From an uncultured Alphaproteobacteria bacterium (GTDB taxonomy: Bacteria; Pseudomonadota; Alphaproteobacteria; Rhodobacterales; Rhodobacteraceae), in NCBI GenBank assembly GCA_902586885.1, contig CACIJG010000008.1:16905-80904 (forward strand): a DNA stretch of 64,000 bases. Reading direction: 5' to 3'. Numbering within the stretch: the first letter of the stretch is position 1; every line of letters starts with the position of its first letter. Below are positions 33,758 to 42,291 of the stretch, in pieces. The position numbers and the translations under genes were made by a program. Below the pieces are notes generated by a model, which was given only the letters and a program-made list of their open reading frames with translations, did no database searches and was not told the origin of the DNA.

Positions 33758-34426
33758 ATGAACATAACGTTAATATATTTTGATTTTCCTTTTTGGAGAG
33801 CAGAGGTTTCTAGAATCGCATTATTTATGGGAGGGGTGGATTTCAATGATAGACGGATTGGTTCAGAAGAATTCCAGAGAGTCAAAGCTAATGGGTATTT
33901 AGATGACGGTACCTTAATGCCGTTTAGACAATGTCCTGTGTTAGTGATTGATGGAGTTTCGATTGCTCAGACAGGTGCAATCGCAAGACTTTGTGGCAAA
34001 TTAGCTAATTTATATCCAAACAACAATAATTTATTAGCTGCGCGTATAGATCAGTTTATTGATTTCTTAACAGATCTCAATGGTCTAATAACTTTCTCTG
34101 GGAAAGATGTTTCCGATGAGCAGAAATTATTAAATAGAAAAAACTTAGCCTCAGGGGAACTTAAAAGAAAGTTAGGCATTTTAGAAGACAATATATCTGA
34201 ATCAGACCCTTGGGTGACTGGCTCTGAAATTAGTATTGCTGATATAGCTATTTGGAGAACTATGGGCTGGATGGTGTCAGGAACAGTTGATGGGTTCCCG
34301 AAAAACCTTTTAGAAGAATTTCCAAATATAAAAAGAGTTTGTAAGTCAGTAGACACACATCCGAAAGTATTGGAATGGATCTCTCTTACATATCCAAAAA
34401 ATTACTCGAGAGGTTCTTTTGAATAA
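33758..34426 (+). CDS. glutathione S-transferase-like protein
   Basis: 222 aa from ATG 33758, which has GGAG 5 nt upstream; a TTG at 33728 in frame is less likely. Thioredoxin-fold N-domain with the cis-Pro CPVLVIDGVSIAQTGAI, then the all-helical C-domain with DPWVTGSEISIADIAIW. This resembles sigma/prostaglandin-synthase-like GSTs (Tyr7-type: ITLIYFDFPFWRAE). Likely cytosolic conjugation or isomerase activity. Divergent from the flavoprotein gene. Confidence 0.83.
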   Translation: MNITLIYFDFPFWRAEVSRIALFMGGVDFNDRRIGSEEFQRVKANGYLDDGTLMPFRQCPVLVIDGVSIAQTGAIARLCGKLANLYPNNNNLLAARIDQFIDFLTDLNGLITFSGKDVSDEQKLLNRKNLASGELKRKLGILEDNISESDPWVTGSEISIADIAIWRTMGWMVSGTVDGFPKNLLEEFPNIKRVCKSVDTHPKVLEWISLTYPKNYSRGSFE

Positions 34427-34432
34427 AAACCT

Positions 34433-35056
34433 CTAACTTAATTTTTGGATTACATAAACCGTTGCTTTAAGAACTAATTTCTTAATGTGATCGCCATAAA
34501 TTTCTTCCAAAAATGTAATATTTTTATTTTTTTTTAATTCACCTATTTTCGCCATAAAAATATCGTCTTTCAAGGCATGATCATTGAAAGAAAAAACCAT
34601 TATGCCGTTTGGCGTTAAAGCTGATAATCCTAGATCAATAGTCTCCGGCTTAGCATGACTTGGGCTTATAATGCCAGCTGCAAAAATAGCTTCATACGGA
34701 CCAGTTTTTATTTCTGCCAAAGCATTCAAATCCTCTTGCCATAAATTTCTGTATGTTTGCTTGTCTCTGGCGTAGCCCAACATCTCTTCCGAAAAATCTA
34801 TACCGTCAATATTTTGGTAGCCAACCCTGTATAAAGCTTGTCCCGACATTCCAGTGCCGCATCCTAAATCAAGAATGTTACAGTTGTTGTCTAATTTATA
34901 TCTTTTTAATGCTTCTGCACAACGGCTAGGTGTTACGTATTCGTTGAAAATTAATTCTTCTTCATAGGACAGAGCCCATTCTCTATAGAGAGCTTTAGTA
35001 TCCTGATCACTCTTTTGATCATAAACGCTATTAAGAAATTTTTTTCTATTATTAAT
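34433..35056 (-). CDS. SAM-dependent methyltransferase, probable AUU start
   Basis: 207 aa. Class I methyltransferase: ILDLGCGTGMSGQ (SAM loop), then GIDFSEEML and EDLNALAE. The first ATG in frame (34849) lies inside the SAM loop, so it cannot be the start. The frame is open upstream through FLNSVYDQKSDQDTKALYRE, a segment typical of the N-terminus of this family, to ATT at 35056-35054, with GAGG 8 nt before it. No ATG, GTG or TTG occurs in frame in that stretch; a stop lies just before. Either AUU is the start or a frameshift (there is an A7 run) has broken the gene. Confidence 0.72.
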   Translation of the reverse strand: MNNRKKFLNSVYDQKSDQDTKALYREWALSYEEELIFNEYVTPSRCAEALKRYKLDNNCNILDLGCGTGMSGQALYRVGYQNIDGIDFSEEMLGYARDKQTYRNLWQEDLNALAEIKTGPYEAIFAAGIISPSHAKPETIDLGLSALTPNGIMVFSFNDHALKDDIFMAKIGELKKNKNITFLEEIYGDHIKKLVLKATVYVIQKLS

Positions 35057-35167
35057 GCAGTTATCCTCAACTCTTTAAGAACCTTTAGTTTATCTGCAAA
35101 ATAAATCTGATCAATAATTGAGTCTATGTTATAACGAATTTAAAGATATCATTAATAGTCTTTTTTT

Positions 35168-35938
35168 CTAATTACGAGAGAAATTGTCGGTCATTCTAAG
35201 AGAATTCATAAATTCTAAGCGCCTCAAAACCAAAAAGAGAACTAACTGAACTAAGTGAGACTCTTTTTCTATTTCTTTCTCAATAATATAATCATCAATT
35301 ATTCTAATTACGCAATTTTCTAATGCCAAAGCACTATTATTATGCTTTTTCCCCCGTATTAGAGTGCTTTCTCCAAAACAGGCACCCATAGTCAATAAAG
35401 CCAATTCTCTATTATTTTTTGTTAATAACTGAACTTTACCTTTTTCTATAAAGTACATTCTATTATTAGAAAAACCACTTCTGAAAATCCATGTTCCTTC
35501 TTCAAATTTTCTTACTCTTAGATCTTTTTCATTTGGATATAAAAAACCCTCTTCGAACATAAAAGGCGTCTTAACTGTTTCGTTTTGTGAGAAAAAAATT
35601 CGTTTTAAACTATATTTTATAATCGATTTTACCAGCGGGCCGGATCCATTTATATCTGTTCTAATTGCCTTGGAATCAATTTTATATAATTTGACCGCTC
35701 CAACTCGCCTGTAACTAAGTTCATTTTGCTTTCCGAGTATTGCTTCAGCGAGTCCAACCGGATCATTTTTCTTTAATAGTTGAGTGAACTTGTTCTCAGC
35801 ATAACTTAAAATTTCTCCCTCTCTTATTAAAAAACAATAGTCTTTGAGATTGAAATCAAACTCTTCATCAGGAAGAAGGGCGACCTTTTCTATCAGTTTT
35901 TTTGGAACGAGTTTTATTAATTTACTAAGAGATAACAT
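35168..35938 (-). CDS. double cyclic-nucleotide-binding-domain-like protein
   Basis: 256 aa with two beta-roll segments, the first partly degenerate (about 30-110), the second clearer (FEEGTWIFRSGFSNNRMYFIEKGKVQLL ... MGACFGESTLI), followed by an all-helical end (LVQLVLFLVLRRLEF). The phosphate-cassette Arg is not at the usual place. There is no DNA-binding helix-turn-helix, so it is not a Crp-type activator. A class III cyclase is encoded at 48.6 kb. It may sense or only structurally resemble. Confidence 0.65.
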   Translation of the reverse strand: MLSLSKLIKLVPKKLIEKVALLPDEEFDFNLKDYCFLIREGEILSYAENKFTQLLKKNDPVGLAEAILGKQNELSYRRVGAVKLYKIDSKAIRTDINGSGPLVKSIIKYSLKRIFFSQNETVKTPFMFEEGFLYPNEKDLRVRKFEEGTWIFRSGFSNNRMYFIEKGKVQLLTKNNRELALLTMGACFGESTLIRGKKHNNSALALENCVIRIIDDYIIEKEIEKESHLVQLVLFLVLRRLEFMNSLRMTDNFSRN

Positions 35939-36043
35939 AATGAATTTCTGTAAAAAGTTTGGCTTCTTACAAAATGCATAAAACGTGAAAAGATGGAAGA
36001 AAAAACTCGTTTGTTATTTAAAAAGGTTTTAGTTAATTCACAT

Positions 36044-37060
36044 CTACGATGAGGGCCGTCTCCTAATCCTTTTTTTTGATAAATCTAAGCCTTGCCATGG
36101 CTTGCCAAGCCAACGTATGTGTTCCTCTTCGGAATATGGATCTATTTTTATTTTTTCTAAAACTGCGTGCATTCGTTTTATGTGGTTGGGCGTTGTCCCG
36201 CAACATCCTCCAATAACTTTTGCTCCTGCCTTGCTAACAGTAATGGCATACTTTTCCATTATTTCTGGTGACCCATCATATATTATTTTCCCTTCTTTAT
36301 ATTTAGGTATGCCACAATTTCCTTTGGCAATAATATGGCTCTTCCTTTTCCCGGTGGTATTAAGTTGCAGTATCGTGTCAATCATTTCAGAAGGTCCTAT
36401 TCCGCAATTTCCTCCATATCCAAATATGTCGAATTCGTCACAAAAATCAGCAAATTTAGAAGGGCTCACTCCCATCATTGTAGAAGCGTTGGTATCAAAA
36501 CTCATAGTACAGCAAATTGGAAGTCCGACTATATTACAAGCTTCAATAGCTGCGCGCATCTCTTCGATGGCAGACAAAGTTTCAATCCATATTATGTCAA
36601 CCCCTGCATTAGCCAAGGCGTCTATCTGCTCATGAAAAATTTCGACAGCGTCCGAATGTTTCAGGGTTCCAAGTGGTTCAAATAACTCTCCTGTGGGGCC
36701 AACAGAGCCCGCTACCAGTATTGTTTGAATTGATTTATCAGCACTATTCCTCGCGATATCAGCAGCAGAGGAGTTTATTTCACCGACTCTTTCTTGAAGC
36801 CCATGAAGTTTTAGCCTTGCACTAGATCCCCCAAATGAATTTGTTAAGATTATTTGAGAGCCAGCTTGAATAAATTCATCATGAATCTGACCAACTTTCT
36901 TTGACTGATCGATGTTCCACTCTTCTGGCGAGGCTCCAGTTTCTAATCCTTTCAAAAATAAATTTGTACCCATAGCTCCATCAGCCAACACCCAATCAGC
37001 TGAAAATACATCTTTTATTTTATGTTTTATCATTTCATTAATATTAGGCTTTATCGGCAA
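36044..37060 (-). CDS. bmt: betaine--homocysteine S-methyltransferase type enzyme
   Basis: 338 aa. Homocysteine S-methyltransferase fold: DGAMGTNL at the start, ILTNSFGG, and zinc ligands in YGGNCGIG and the GGCCGTTP pair. It transfers a methyl group, probably from glycine betaine, to homocysteine, making methionine and dimethylglycine. The DMGDH gene nearby would use the dimethylglycine. Its start overlaps the end of the O-acetylhomoserine sulfhydrylase gene by 17 bp. A dimethylsulfoniopropionate or S-methylmethionine donor is possible. Confidence 0.87.
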   Translation of the reverse strand: MPIKPNINEMIKHKIKDVFSADWVLADGAMGTNLFLKGLETGASPEEWNIDQSKKVGQIHDEFIQAGSQIILTNSFGGSSARLKLHGLQERVGEINSSAADIARNSADKSIQTILVAGSVGPTGELFEPLGTLKHSDAVEIFHEQIDALANAGVDIIWIETLSAIEEMRAAIEACNIVGLPICCTMSFDTNASTMMGVSPSKFADFCDEFDIFGYGGNCGIGPSEMIDTILQLNTTGKRKSHIIAKGNCGIPKYKEGKIIYDGSPEIMEKYAITVSKAGAKVIGGCCGTTPNHIKRMHAVLEKIKIDPYSEEEHIRWLGKPWQGLDLSKKRIRRRPSS

Positions 37061-38351
37061 TCTTTAAAGCTTGATCTATATCATTGGTTATATCATCTAC
37101 ATGTTCTATGCCGACGCAAAGTCTAATGTACCCTGGAGTTACACCTGCTTTGAATTGATCTTGCAAGGATAATTGAGAGTGAGTGGTGGAAGATGGATGT
37201 ATTGCTAACGTTCTAACATCGCCTATGTTAGCTACATGGTAGACCATTTTTAAATTATCAATGAAAGCTTTGCCTGCTTTTGCACCTCCTCTTAAAACCA
37301 TCCCTACTATCGGCCCATATCCAGTTTTTAAATACTTTTTCGCAGTTTTTTTATCTTTACCTTCAAATAATGAAGGATAAATCACTTGTTGTACTGCTTT
37401 ATGTTTCACAAGAAAGTTAGCAACTTTTTTTGCATTTTTTTGGTGGGCATTATATCTCAAGGGCAAAGTTTCCAATCCTTGAATAAAATTAAATGAGTTC
37501 ATCGGAGATATCGCAGAGCCAACATCTCTTAGCAAAACAACTCTTGCTCTAACAGCAAATGCTATGGGAGCTCCTAATGCTTCAGGTACTAATTGACCCC
37601 AAACTGCACCATGGTAGCTAGGGTCTGGCTCATTAAATAATGGTTGTCTGCGCGGGTTTGCTGTCCAGTCAAATTTTCCACTGTCTACTATAATTCCTCC
37701 TATTGAATTTCCGTGTCCACCAATATATTTGGTCAAAGAGTGAATAACAATTGCTGCGCCGTGATCAATGGGGCGGCATGTCAGCGGAGCAACAGTGTTA
37801 TCCATTATCAGTGGAATGCCAAGCTCCTTCCCTATTTTTGCCACTTCTTCAATTGGGAAGACCTTTAACTTTGGGTTAGGAACTGTCTCCCCAAAATAGG
37901 CTCTAGTTTTTTCGTCAGTTAGTTTGCCAAACGTTTCTGGTTTTTCCGGATCTGCAAATCTAACTTCAATTCCAAACTGTTTAAACGTATTGACAAATAG
38001 GTTCCAAGTTCCTCCGTATAGGTGTGGTGTAGAAACTATATTGTCGCCGGCACTACAAAGATTTTGTATGGCTATTGTAGTGGCAGATGATCCAGAGGAA
38101 AGAGCTACGGCTGCGGCACCTCCCTCTAAGGCTGTGACTCTCTCTTCTAAAACTGCATTGGTTGGGTTCATTATTCTCGTATAAATGTTTCCAAGTTCTT
38201 TAAGAGCAAATAGATCAGCAGCATGATCAGTATTATTAAATTGATAACTGGTTGTTTGATAGATAGGAACTGCTACGGAATTTGTAGTTGGGTCACTTCT
38301 GTATTGTCCTCCGTGAAGAACAAGAGTTTCAGCGTTGGAATAATCAGTCAT
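37044..38351 (-). CDS. metY: O-acetylhomoserine sulfhydrylase
   Basis: 435 aa PLP enzyme of the Cys/Met metabolism family, with the long MetY form. The PLP Lys is in HSLTKYIGGHGNSIGG; also SGSSATTIAIQNL and a C-terminal SSTTHSQLS. It makes homocysteine from O-acetylhomoserine and sulfide, the acceptor for the next gene's methyl transfer. GAGGAG lies 7 nt before the ATG. The upstream 140 bp shared with the divergent lrp-type gene are AT-rich; I looked for a SAM-type riboswitch and saw none. Confidence 0.92.
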   Translation of the reverse strand: MTDYSNAETLVLHGGQYRSDPTTNSVAVPIYQTTSYQFNNTDHAADLFALKELGNIYTRIMNPTNAVLEERVTALEGGAAAVALSSGSSATTIAIQNLCSAGDNIVSTPHLYGGTWNLFVNTFKQFGIEVRFADPEKPETFGKLTDEKTRAYFGETVPNPKLKVFPIEEVAKIGKELGIPLIMDNTVAPLTCRPIDHGAAIVIHSLTKYIGGHGNSIGGIIVDSGKFDWTANPRRQPLFNEPDPSYHGAVWGQLVPEALGAPIAFAVRARVVLLRDVGSAISPMNSFNFIQGLETLPLRYNAHQKNAKKVANFLVKHKAVQQVIYPSLFEGKDKKTAKKYLKTGYGPIVGMVLRGGAKAGKAFIDNLKMVYHVANIGDVRTLAIHPSSTTHSQLSLQDQFKAGVTPGYIRLCVGIEHVDDITNDIDQALKIADKA

Positions 38352-38501
38352 TTTATTCTCCTCGTATCAGATCAATTATATATTTACGACAAATAAGGAA
38401 ATATTTTCTATTATTCAATAAAAAATAGTATATTTTTTTGAAATTTTCTTTATTTATCATAATTAATAGAATATTTTACTAAAAATAATGGATTGCTTGG
38501 A

Positions 38502-38954
38502 ATGGATTTAATTGATAGAAAGCTTCTGAAGCTACTGCAAAAAAATTCTGATTTGCCGTTATCAGAAATTTCGAGACGTATTGGAATTTCAACTACACCA
38601 TGCTGGAACCGAATAAAAAAATTAGAGGAGAGGGGTATAATTAAGCATAAGGTCTCTGTTTTAGACAAAGTAAAGGCCGGCTTTCCTGTAACCGTATTCC
38701 TCTCAATTACTGTCAGCAACCACAATTCAGATTGGTATATTAAATTCGAAGAAGCGGTTGTTAAGCATGGGCAAATAATGGAGGTACACAGGTTAACTGG
38801 TTCAAGTGCAGATTATTTGTTGAAGATTATTGCCAAAAGCATTGAAGATTACGATGTTTTCCAGCAGAAGCTTATCGCGGAAATTCAATTCACTAGTATG
38901 GCTTCGAGTATTTCTTTAAAGGAAATAAAAAACAGTCATGCAATACCACTTTAG
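38502..38954 (+). CDS. Lrp/AsnC family transcriptional regulator
   Basis: 150 aa from ATG 38502 (a TTG at 38493 is in frame). N-terminal helix-turn-helix (LPLSEISRRIGISTTPCWNRI) and C-terminal RAM ligand-binding domain (FLSITVSNHNSD ... DYLLKII). It is divergent from metY and convergent with DMGDH, so it is the likely regulator of the methionine/betaine genes. Confidence 0.9.
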   Translation: MDLIDRKLLKLLQKNSDLPLSEISRRIGISTTPCWNRIKKLEERGIIKHKVSVLDKVKAGFPVTVFLSITVSNHNSDWYIKFEEAVVKHGQIMEVHRLTGSSADYLLKIIAKSIEDYDVFQQKLIAEIQFTSMASSISLKEIKNSHAIPL

Positions 38955-38965
38955 GCAGGTATTAA

Positions 38966-41416
38966 TTATAACCGCATACGAGCTCCTGAAGGATCCCAAG
39001 GGCTTTGCTCCAAAACAGTACACTCTTTTTCAACTCCTACGATGTGTGTCTTAAGTTTTGATCCAGGAACGGAAAACTCCGGATTTATTAAGGCCATAGC
39101 AAGCGATTTGTTTACAGAGTGGCCAAAACCTCCAGAGGTAGTCATACCAATTCTTTTATCACCAAGCCAAATAGGCTCATATCCTGAAGCCTCAGCAACG
39201 GCGTTCTCTATTTCTAGAGTGACTAATACCTGTTTTAGTTTTTCTTTACCAGTCTCTAATTCCCTTAAGGAAGCTTGTTGACCAACAAATTCAATATTTT
39301 TCTTTCTTGATACCCATTTATCCATTCCTGTTTCCAAGGGAGTGTAAGCCTGCATAAATTCTGCATTCCATATGCCAAAGCTTTTTTCAAGACGAAGAGT
39401 ATTTAGAGCATAATACCCGTATTCTTTTACACCAAGATCTTTACCCTCATTAAGAAGCATCTCTCTAAGAGAATTTAGTTCTAAGGCATGGCAATTTATT
39501 TCAAAACCAAGTTCACCAGCAACAGATAAACGTCCCACTTTAGCGCGAATGAGGCCAATATCGATCTCCTGGCACGACATAAAACGAAAATTATCATTTG
39601 TTATATCTTGATCAGTGAGTTTTTGTAACAATAACCTAGCATTAGGCCCTGAGACAGCATATCCACCGATATTATCGCTTATATCTGTTAAAAAAACTTC
39701 TCCATCTGTCTCAAGTGATTTTTTCCCACCTGGTAAGTGGTCATGAAACCATCTTAGGTGCCATTCCCTCAAATAGTAACTTCCCATTACCCAATAATGA
39801 TCCTCTCCCCAATTGAAGCATGTTAAGTCGCCTTTCAATCGTCCGTCATGGCCGAGCATTACCGCTAATTTAACTTTATTCTGATTTGGCAAGTCGGAAG
39901 AAAAAAGTTGATTCAACCAGTGAGTTGCACCTTTTCCTCTAATTTCAAATCTGCTAAAACCTGAGCTATCTAAAATCCCAACGTCTTCTCGAACAGCTAG
40001 ATGTTCTTTTTTAACAAAATCAAACGCGTTAGATCTTCGTAAGCTTGGTTCTTCAACAAAATTCTTTGATCCAAACATTAAGGGTACTTCCAGCCCCCAA
40101 CTATTACCAAATATTGCGCCCGCTGATTTCTGAGCATCATAAACGCCAGTTCTTTTTATATCCCTACCGGCAGGTAACTGTTCATTTGGGTAACTCATAA
40201 CAAAGCGTCGGCTATAGAATTGTCCTGTGGTTTGCTTAATGTAATCTTTATTTGATGCAAATTTACCGTAGCGAGCAATATCCATTGACCATGCATCAGC
40301 TTCAGTTTCTCCATAAATCATCCATTCAGCAAGAGTTTTACCCACCCCACCTCCTTGAAGAAATCCAGCCATGACGCCACAGGCTAACCAGTAATTTCTT
40401 AGGCCTCTAACTGGTCCAACTAAAGGGTTTCCGTCAGGAGAGAAAGTAAATGCGCCATTTACCCAGTTCTTAATCCCAACAGTATTAAGGTCAGGATATC
40501 TTTCAAAAGAAAGGGCTAACTCGTTTTCTATTCTATCGAAATCTTCCTTGAATAGCTCCATTCCAAAATCCCAGGGAGCACCATCAATAGCCCAGTGTTC
40601 ATGATTGATTTCATAGATTCCAATAAGAATACCCTCATCCCACTGTCGCATATATGTGAAACCTTCCAAATCAACGGTCATAGGTACCTCAAAGTCAAGT
40701 GCCTTAACAGCAGGAATCGTTTCAGTAACTAAATAATGATGTTTCAGTGGAGAAACTGGTAGCTCTAAACCAACCATCCTTCCTACCTGCTTAGCCCACA
40801 AGCCCCCAGCATTCACTACGTGCTCGGCAGCAATAATTCCTTTGTCTGTATGAACTTTCCATGTACCATCAGTCTGCTGTGTTAGTTTATTGACCTTATT
40901 GTTCTCAATAACCTCAGCGCCTAACTTTTTTGCTGCTTTAGCATATGCCCAGACGGTTCCAGTTGTATCCACATAACCCTCTCTATCAGCCCACAAGCCT
41001 CCTAATACTCCTTTGGTATCCATTATGGGGCATTTGTTCTTGACCTCACTTGGTGTGAGTAAGTAGACATCTTCTATTCCAATTGTTTGATACGTTCTGT
41101 ATGCGGCCTGCAACCATTCCCATCTATCGGGTGTACTCGCGATTGTTACGCCTCCTGTCATGTGCAGACCTATATCTTGCCCACTTTCTTCCTGGATCTT
41201 TGAAAGTAAATCTAATGTGTAACCTTGAAGAGCTGACATATTGGGGTCTGCATTTAAAGCATGAACTCCGCCGGCAGCGTGCCAACTAGAACCTGCAGCC
41301 ATGACAGAGCGCTCTAAAACAACGCAATCTGTCCATCCGAATTTAGCAAGATGATAGAGAACGGAAACCCCAACTACTCCACCACCAATTATTACAACCT
41401 GATACCTATCTTTCAT
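38966..41416 (-). CDS. dmgdh: dimethylglycine dehydrogenase-type flavoprotein with GcvT domain
   Basis: 816 aa. FAD-binding IGGGVVGVSVLYHL (9-22) and GSSWHAAGG with His46 in the place of the covalent FAD-linking His of DMGDH; NPLVGPVRGLRNYW. Residues about 430-816 are the GcvT-like tetrahydrofolate-binding domain (FEIRGKGATHWLNQL, GELGFEINC, WDPSGARMRL). It demethylates dimethylglycine or sarcosine, passing the C1 unit to tetrahydrofolate. It fits downstream of betaine-homocysteine methyltransferase. Confidence 0.9.
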   Translation of the reverse strand: MKDRYQVVIIGGGVVGVSVLYHLAKFGWTDCVVLERSVMAAGSSWHAAGGVHALNADPNMSALQGYTLDLLSKIQEESGQDIGLHMTGGVTIASTPDRWEWLQAAYRTYQTIGIEDVYLLTPSEVKNKCPIMDTKGVLGGLWADREGYVDTTGTVWAYAKAAKKLGAEVIENNKVNKLTQQTDGTWKVHTDKGIIAAEHVVNAGGLWAKQVGRMVGLELPVSPLKHHYLVTETIPAVKALDFEVPMTVDLEGFTYMRQWDEGILIGIYEINHEHWAIDGAPWDFGMELFKEDFDRIENELALSFERYPDLNTVGIKNWVNGAFTFSPDGNPLVGPVRGLRNYWLACGVMAGFLQGGGVGKTLAEWMIYGETEADAWSMDIARYGKFASNKDYIKQTTGQFYSRRFVMSYPNEQLPAGRDIKRTGVYDAQKSAGAIFGNSWGLEVPLMFGSKNFVEEPSLRRSNAFDFVKKEHLAVREDVGILDSSGFSRFEIRGKGATHWLNQLFSSDLPNQNKVKLAVMLGHDGRLKGDLTCFNWGEDHYWVMGSYYLREWHLRWFHDHLPGGKKSLETDGEVFLTDISDNIGGYAVSGPNARLLLQKLTDQDITNDNFRFMSCQEIDIGLIRAKVGRLSVAGELGFEINCHALELNSLREMLLNEGKDLGVKEYGYYALNTLRLEKSFGIWNAEFMQAYTPLETGMDKWVSRKKNIEFVGQQASLRELETGKEKLKQVLVTLEIENAVAEASGYEPIWLGDKRIGMTTSGGFGHSVNKSLAMALINPEFSVPGSKLKTHIVGVEKECTVLEQSPWDPSGARMRL

Positions 41417-41490
41417 GATTTGCCCTCATATTTTATGCTAGCTAACCCAAATTATTTAGTCAAAATTTAAAAAGATTTGGTTAATTTTTA

Positions 41491-42291
41491 TTATTTTCCC
41501 TTCCATATAGGGTCTCTTTTTTCTGAAAATGCCTTTGCACCCTCTAGCTGATCTTCGCTAGAATAAAGTTTGTCAACGGTTAAAAATTGTCTCCGTGTTA
41601 TCCTGTTCAATGCGTCTTGAAATTTGAGATCTTCTGCCTCTCTTACGATTTCCTTTATTGCAGCATAAACAAGTGGTGGTCCACTTTCCAAAAGCTTTGC
41701 TAGCTCCCAAGCTTTTTCACGAAGTTTAGAAGATTGAACAATTTCTCTAATCAATCCTAAATTTTTTGCTTCATTCACATCGAACCATCTTCCCGTTAGT
41801 AGTAAGTCCATGGCGACGTGATAGGGAATGCGTTTTGGAAGTTTTATAGATGCTGCATCTGCAACGGTACCAGAGCGGATTTCTGGGAGAGCAAAACTAG
41901 AATTTTCGGAAGCTACTATCAGATCACATGAAAGGGCTAATTCTAATCCACCACCGCAGCAAATACCATTCACTGCACAGATCACTGGTTTATTCAAATT
42001 TCCTAACTCTTGTAACCCCCCAAAGCCACCTATTCCATAGTCTCCGTCTACAGCATCTCCGTCAGCTGCGGCCTTTAGGTCCCAGCCTGCTGTAAAAAAC
42101 TTTTCTCCCTCGGCTCGCAAGATAGCGACCCTTAACGAAGGGTCGTCACGAAAGCTCATAAAAATCTCTCCCATTTTTCTACTAGTTTTAAGATCAATGG
42201 CGTTTGCTTTTGGTCGATCTAGCGTAATCTCAATAATCGAACCTTCTTTAACAACTTTTAAGTTTTTTTCTTCCATTTTTGGACACGTCAA
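41491..42291 (-). CDS. caiD: carnitinyl-CoA dehydratase-type enoyl-CoA hydratase
   Basis: 266 aa crotonase-family protein. It follows the CaiD pattern closely: ITLDRPKANAID at the start, KFFTAGWDLKAAADGDA, the oxyanion loop NGICCGGGLELAL, and the ending EKRDPIWKGK. CaiD interconverts crotonobetainyl-CoA and carnitinyl-CoA. Its start overlaps the end of the ligase gene by 4 bp; three genes form one operon. Confidence 0.88.
   Translation of the reverse strand: MTCPKMEEKNLKVVKEGSIIEITLDRPKANAIDLKTSRKMGEIFMSFRDDPSLRVAILRAEGEKFFTAGWDLKAAADGDAVDGDYGIGGFGGLQELGNLNKPVICAVNGICCGGGLELALSCDLIVASENSSFALPEIRSGTVADAASIKLPKRIPYHVAMDLLLTGRWFDVNEAKNLGLIREIVQSSKLREKAWELAKLLESGPPLVYAAIKEIVREAEDLKFQDALNRITRRQFLTVDKLYSSEDQLEGAKAFSEKRDPIWKGK

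Noticed and set aside
36102..36635. 177-codon frame antisense to the methyltransferase gene
   Set aside because: It lies in BHMT coding sequence and its Pro/Ser/Ile-rich make-up is a frame shadow.
38352..38501. SAM-type riboswitch before metY
   Set aside because: In related bacteria SAM-II or SAM-V elements precede such genes. I read both strands here and saw no matching pseudoknot core; the region is AT-rich with only an SD and promoter-like strings.
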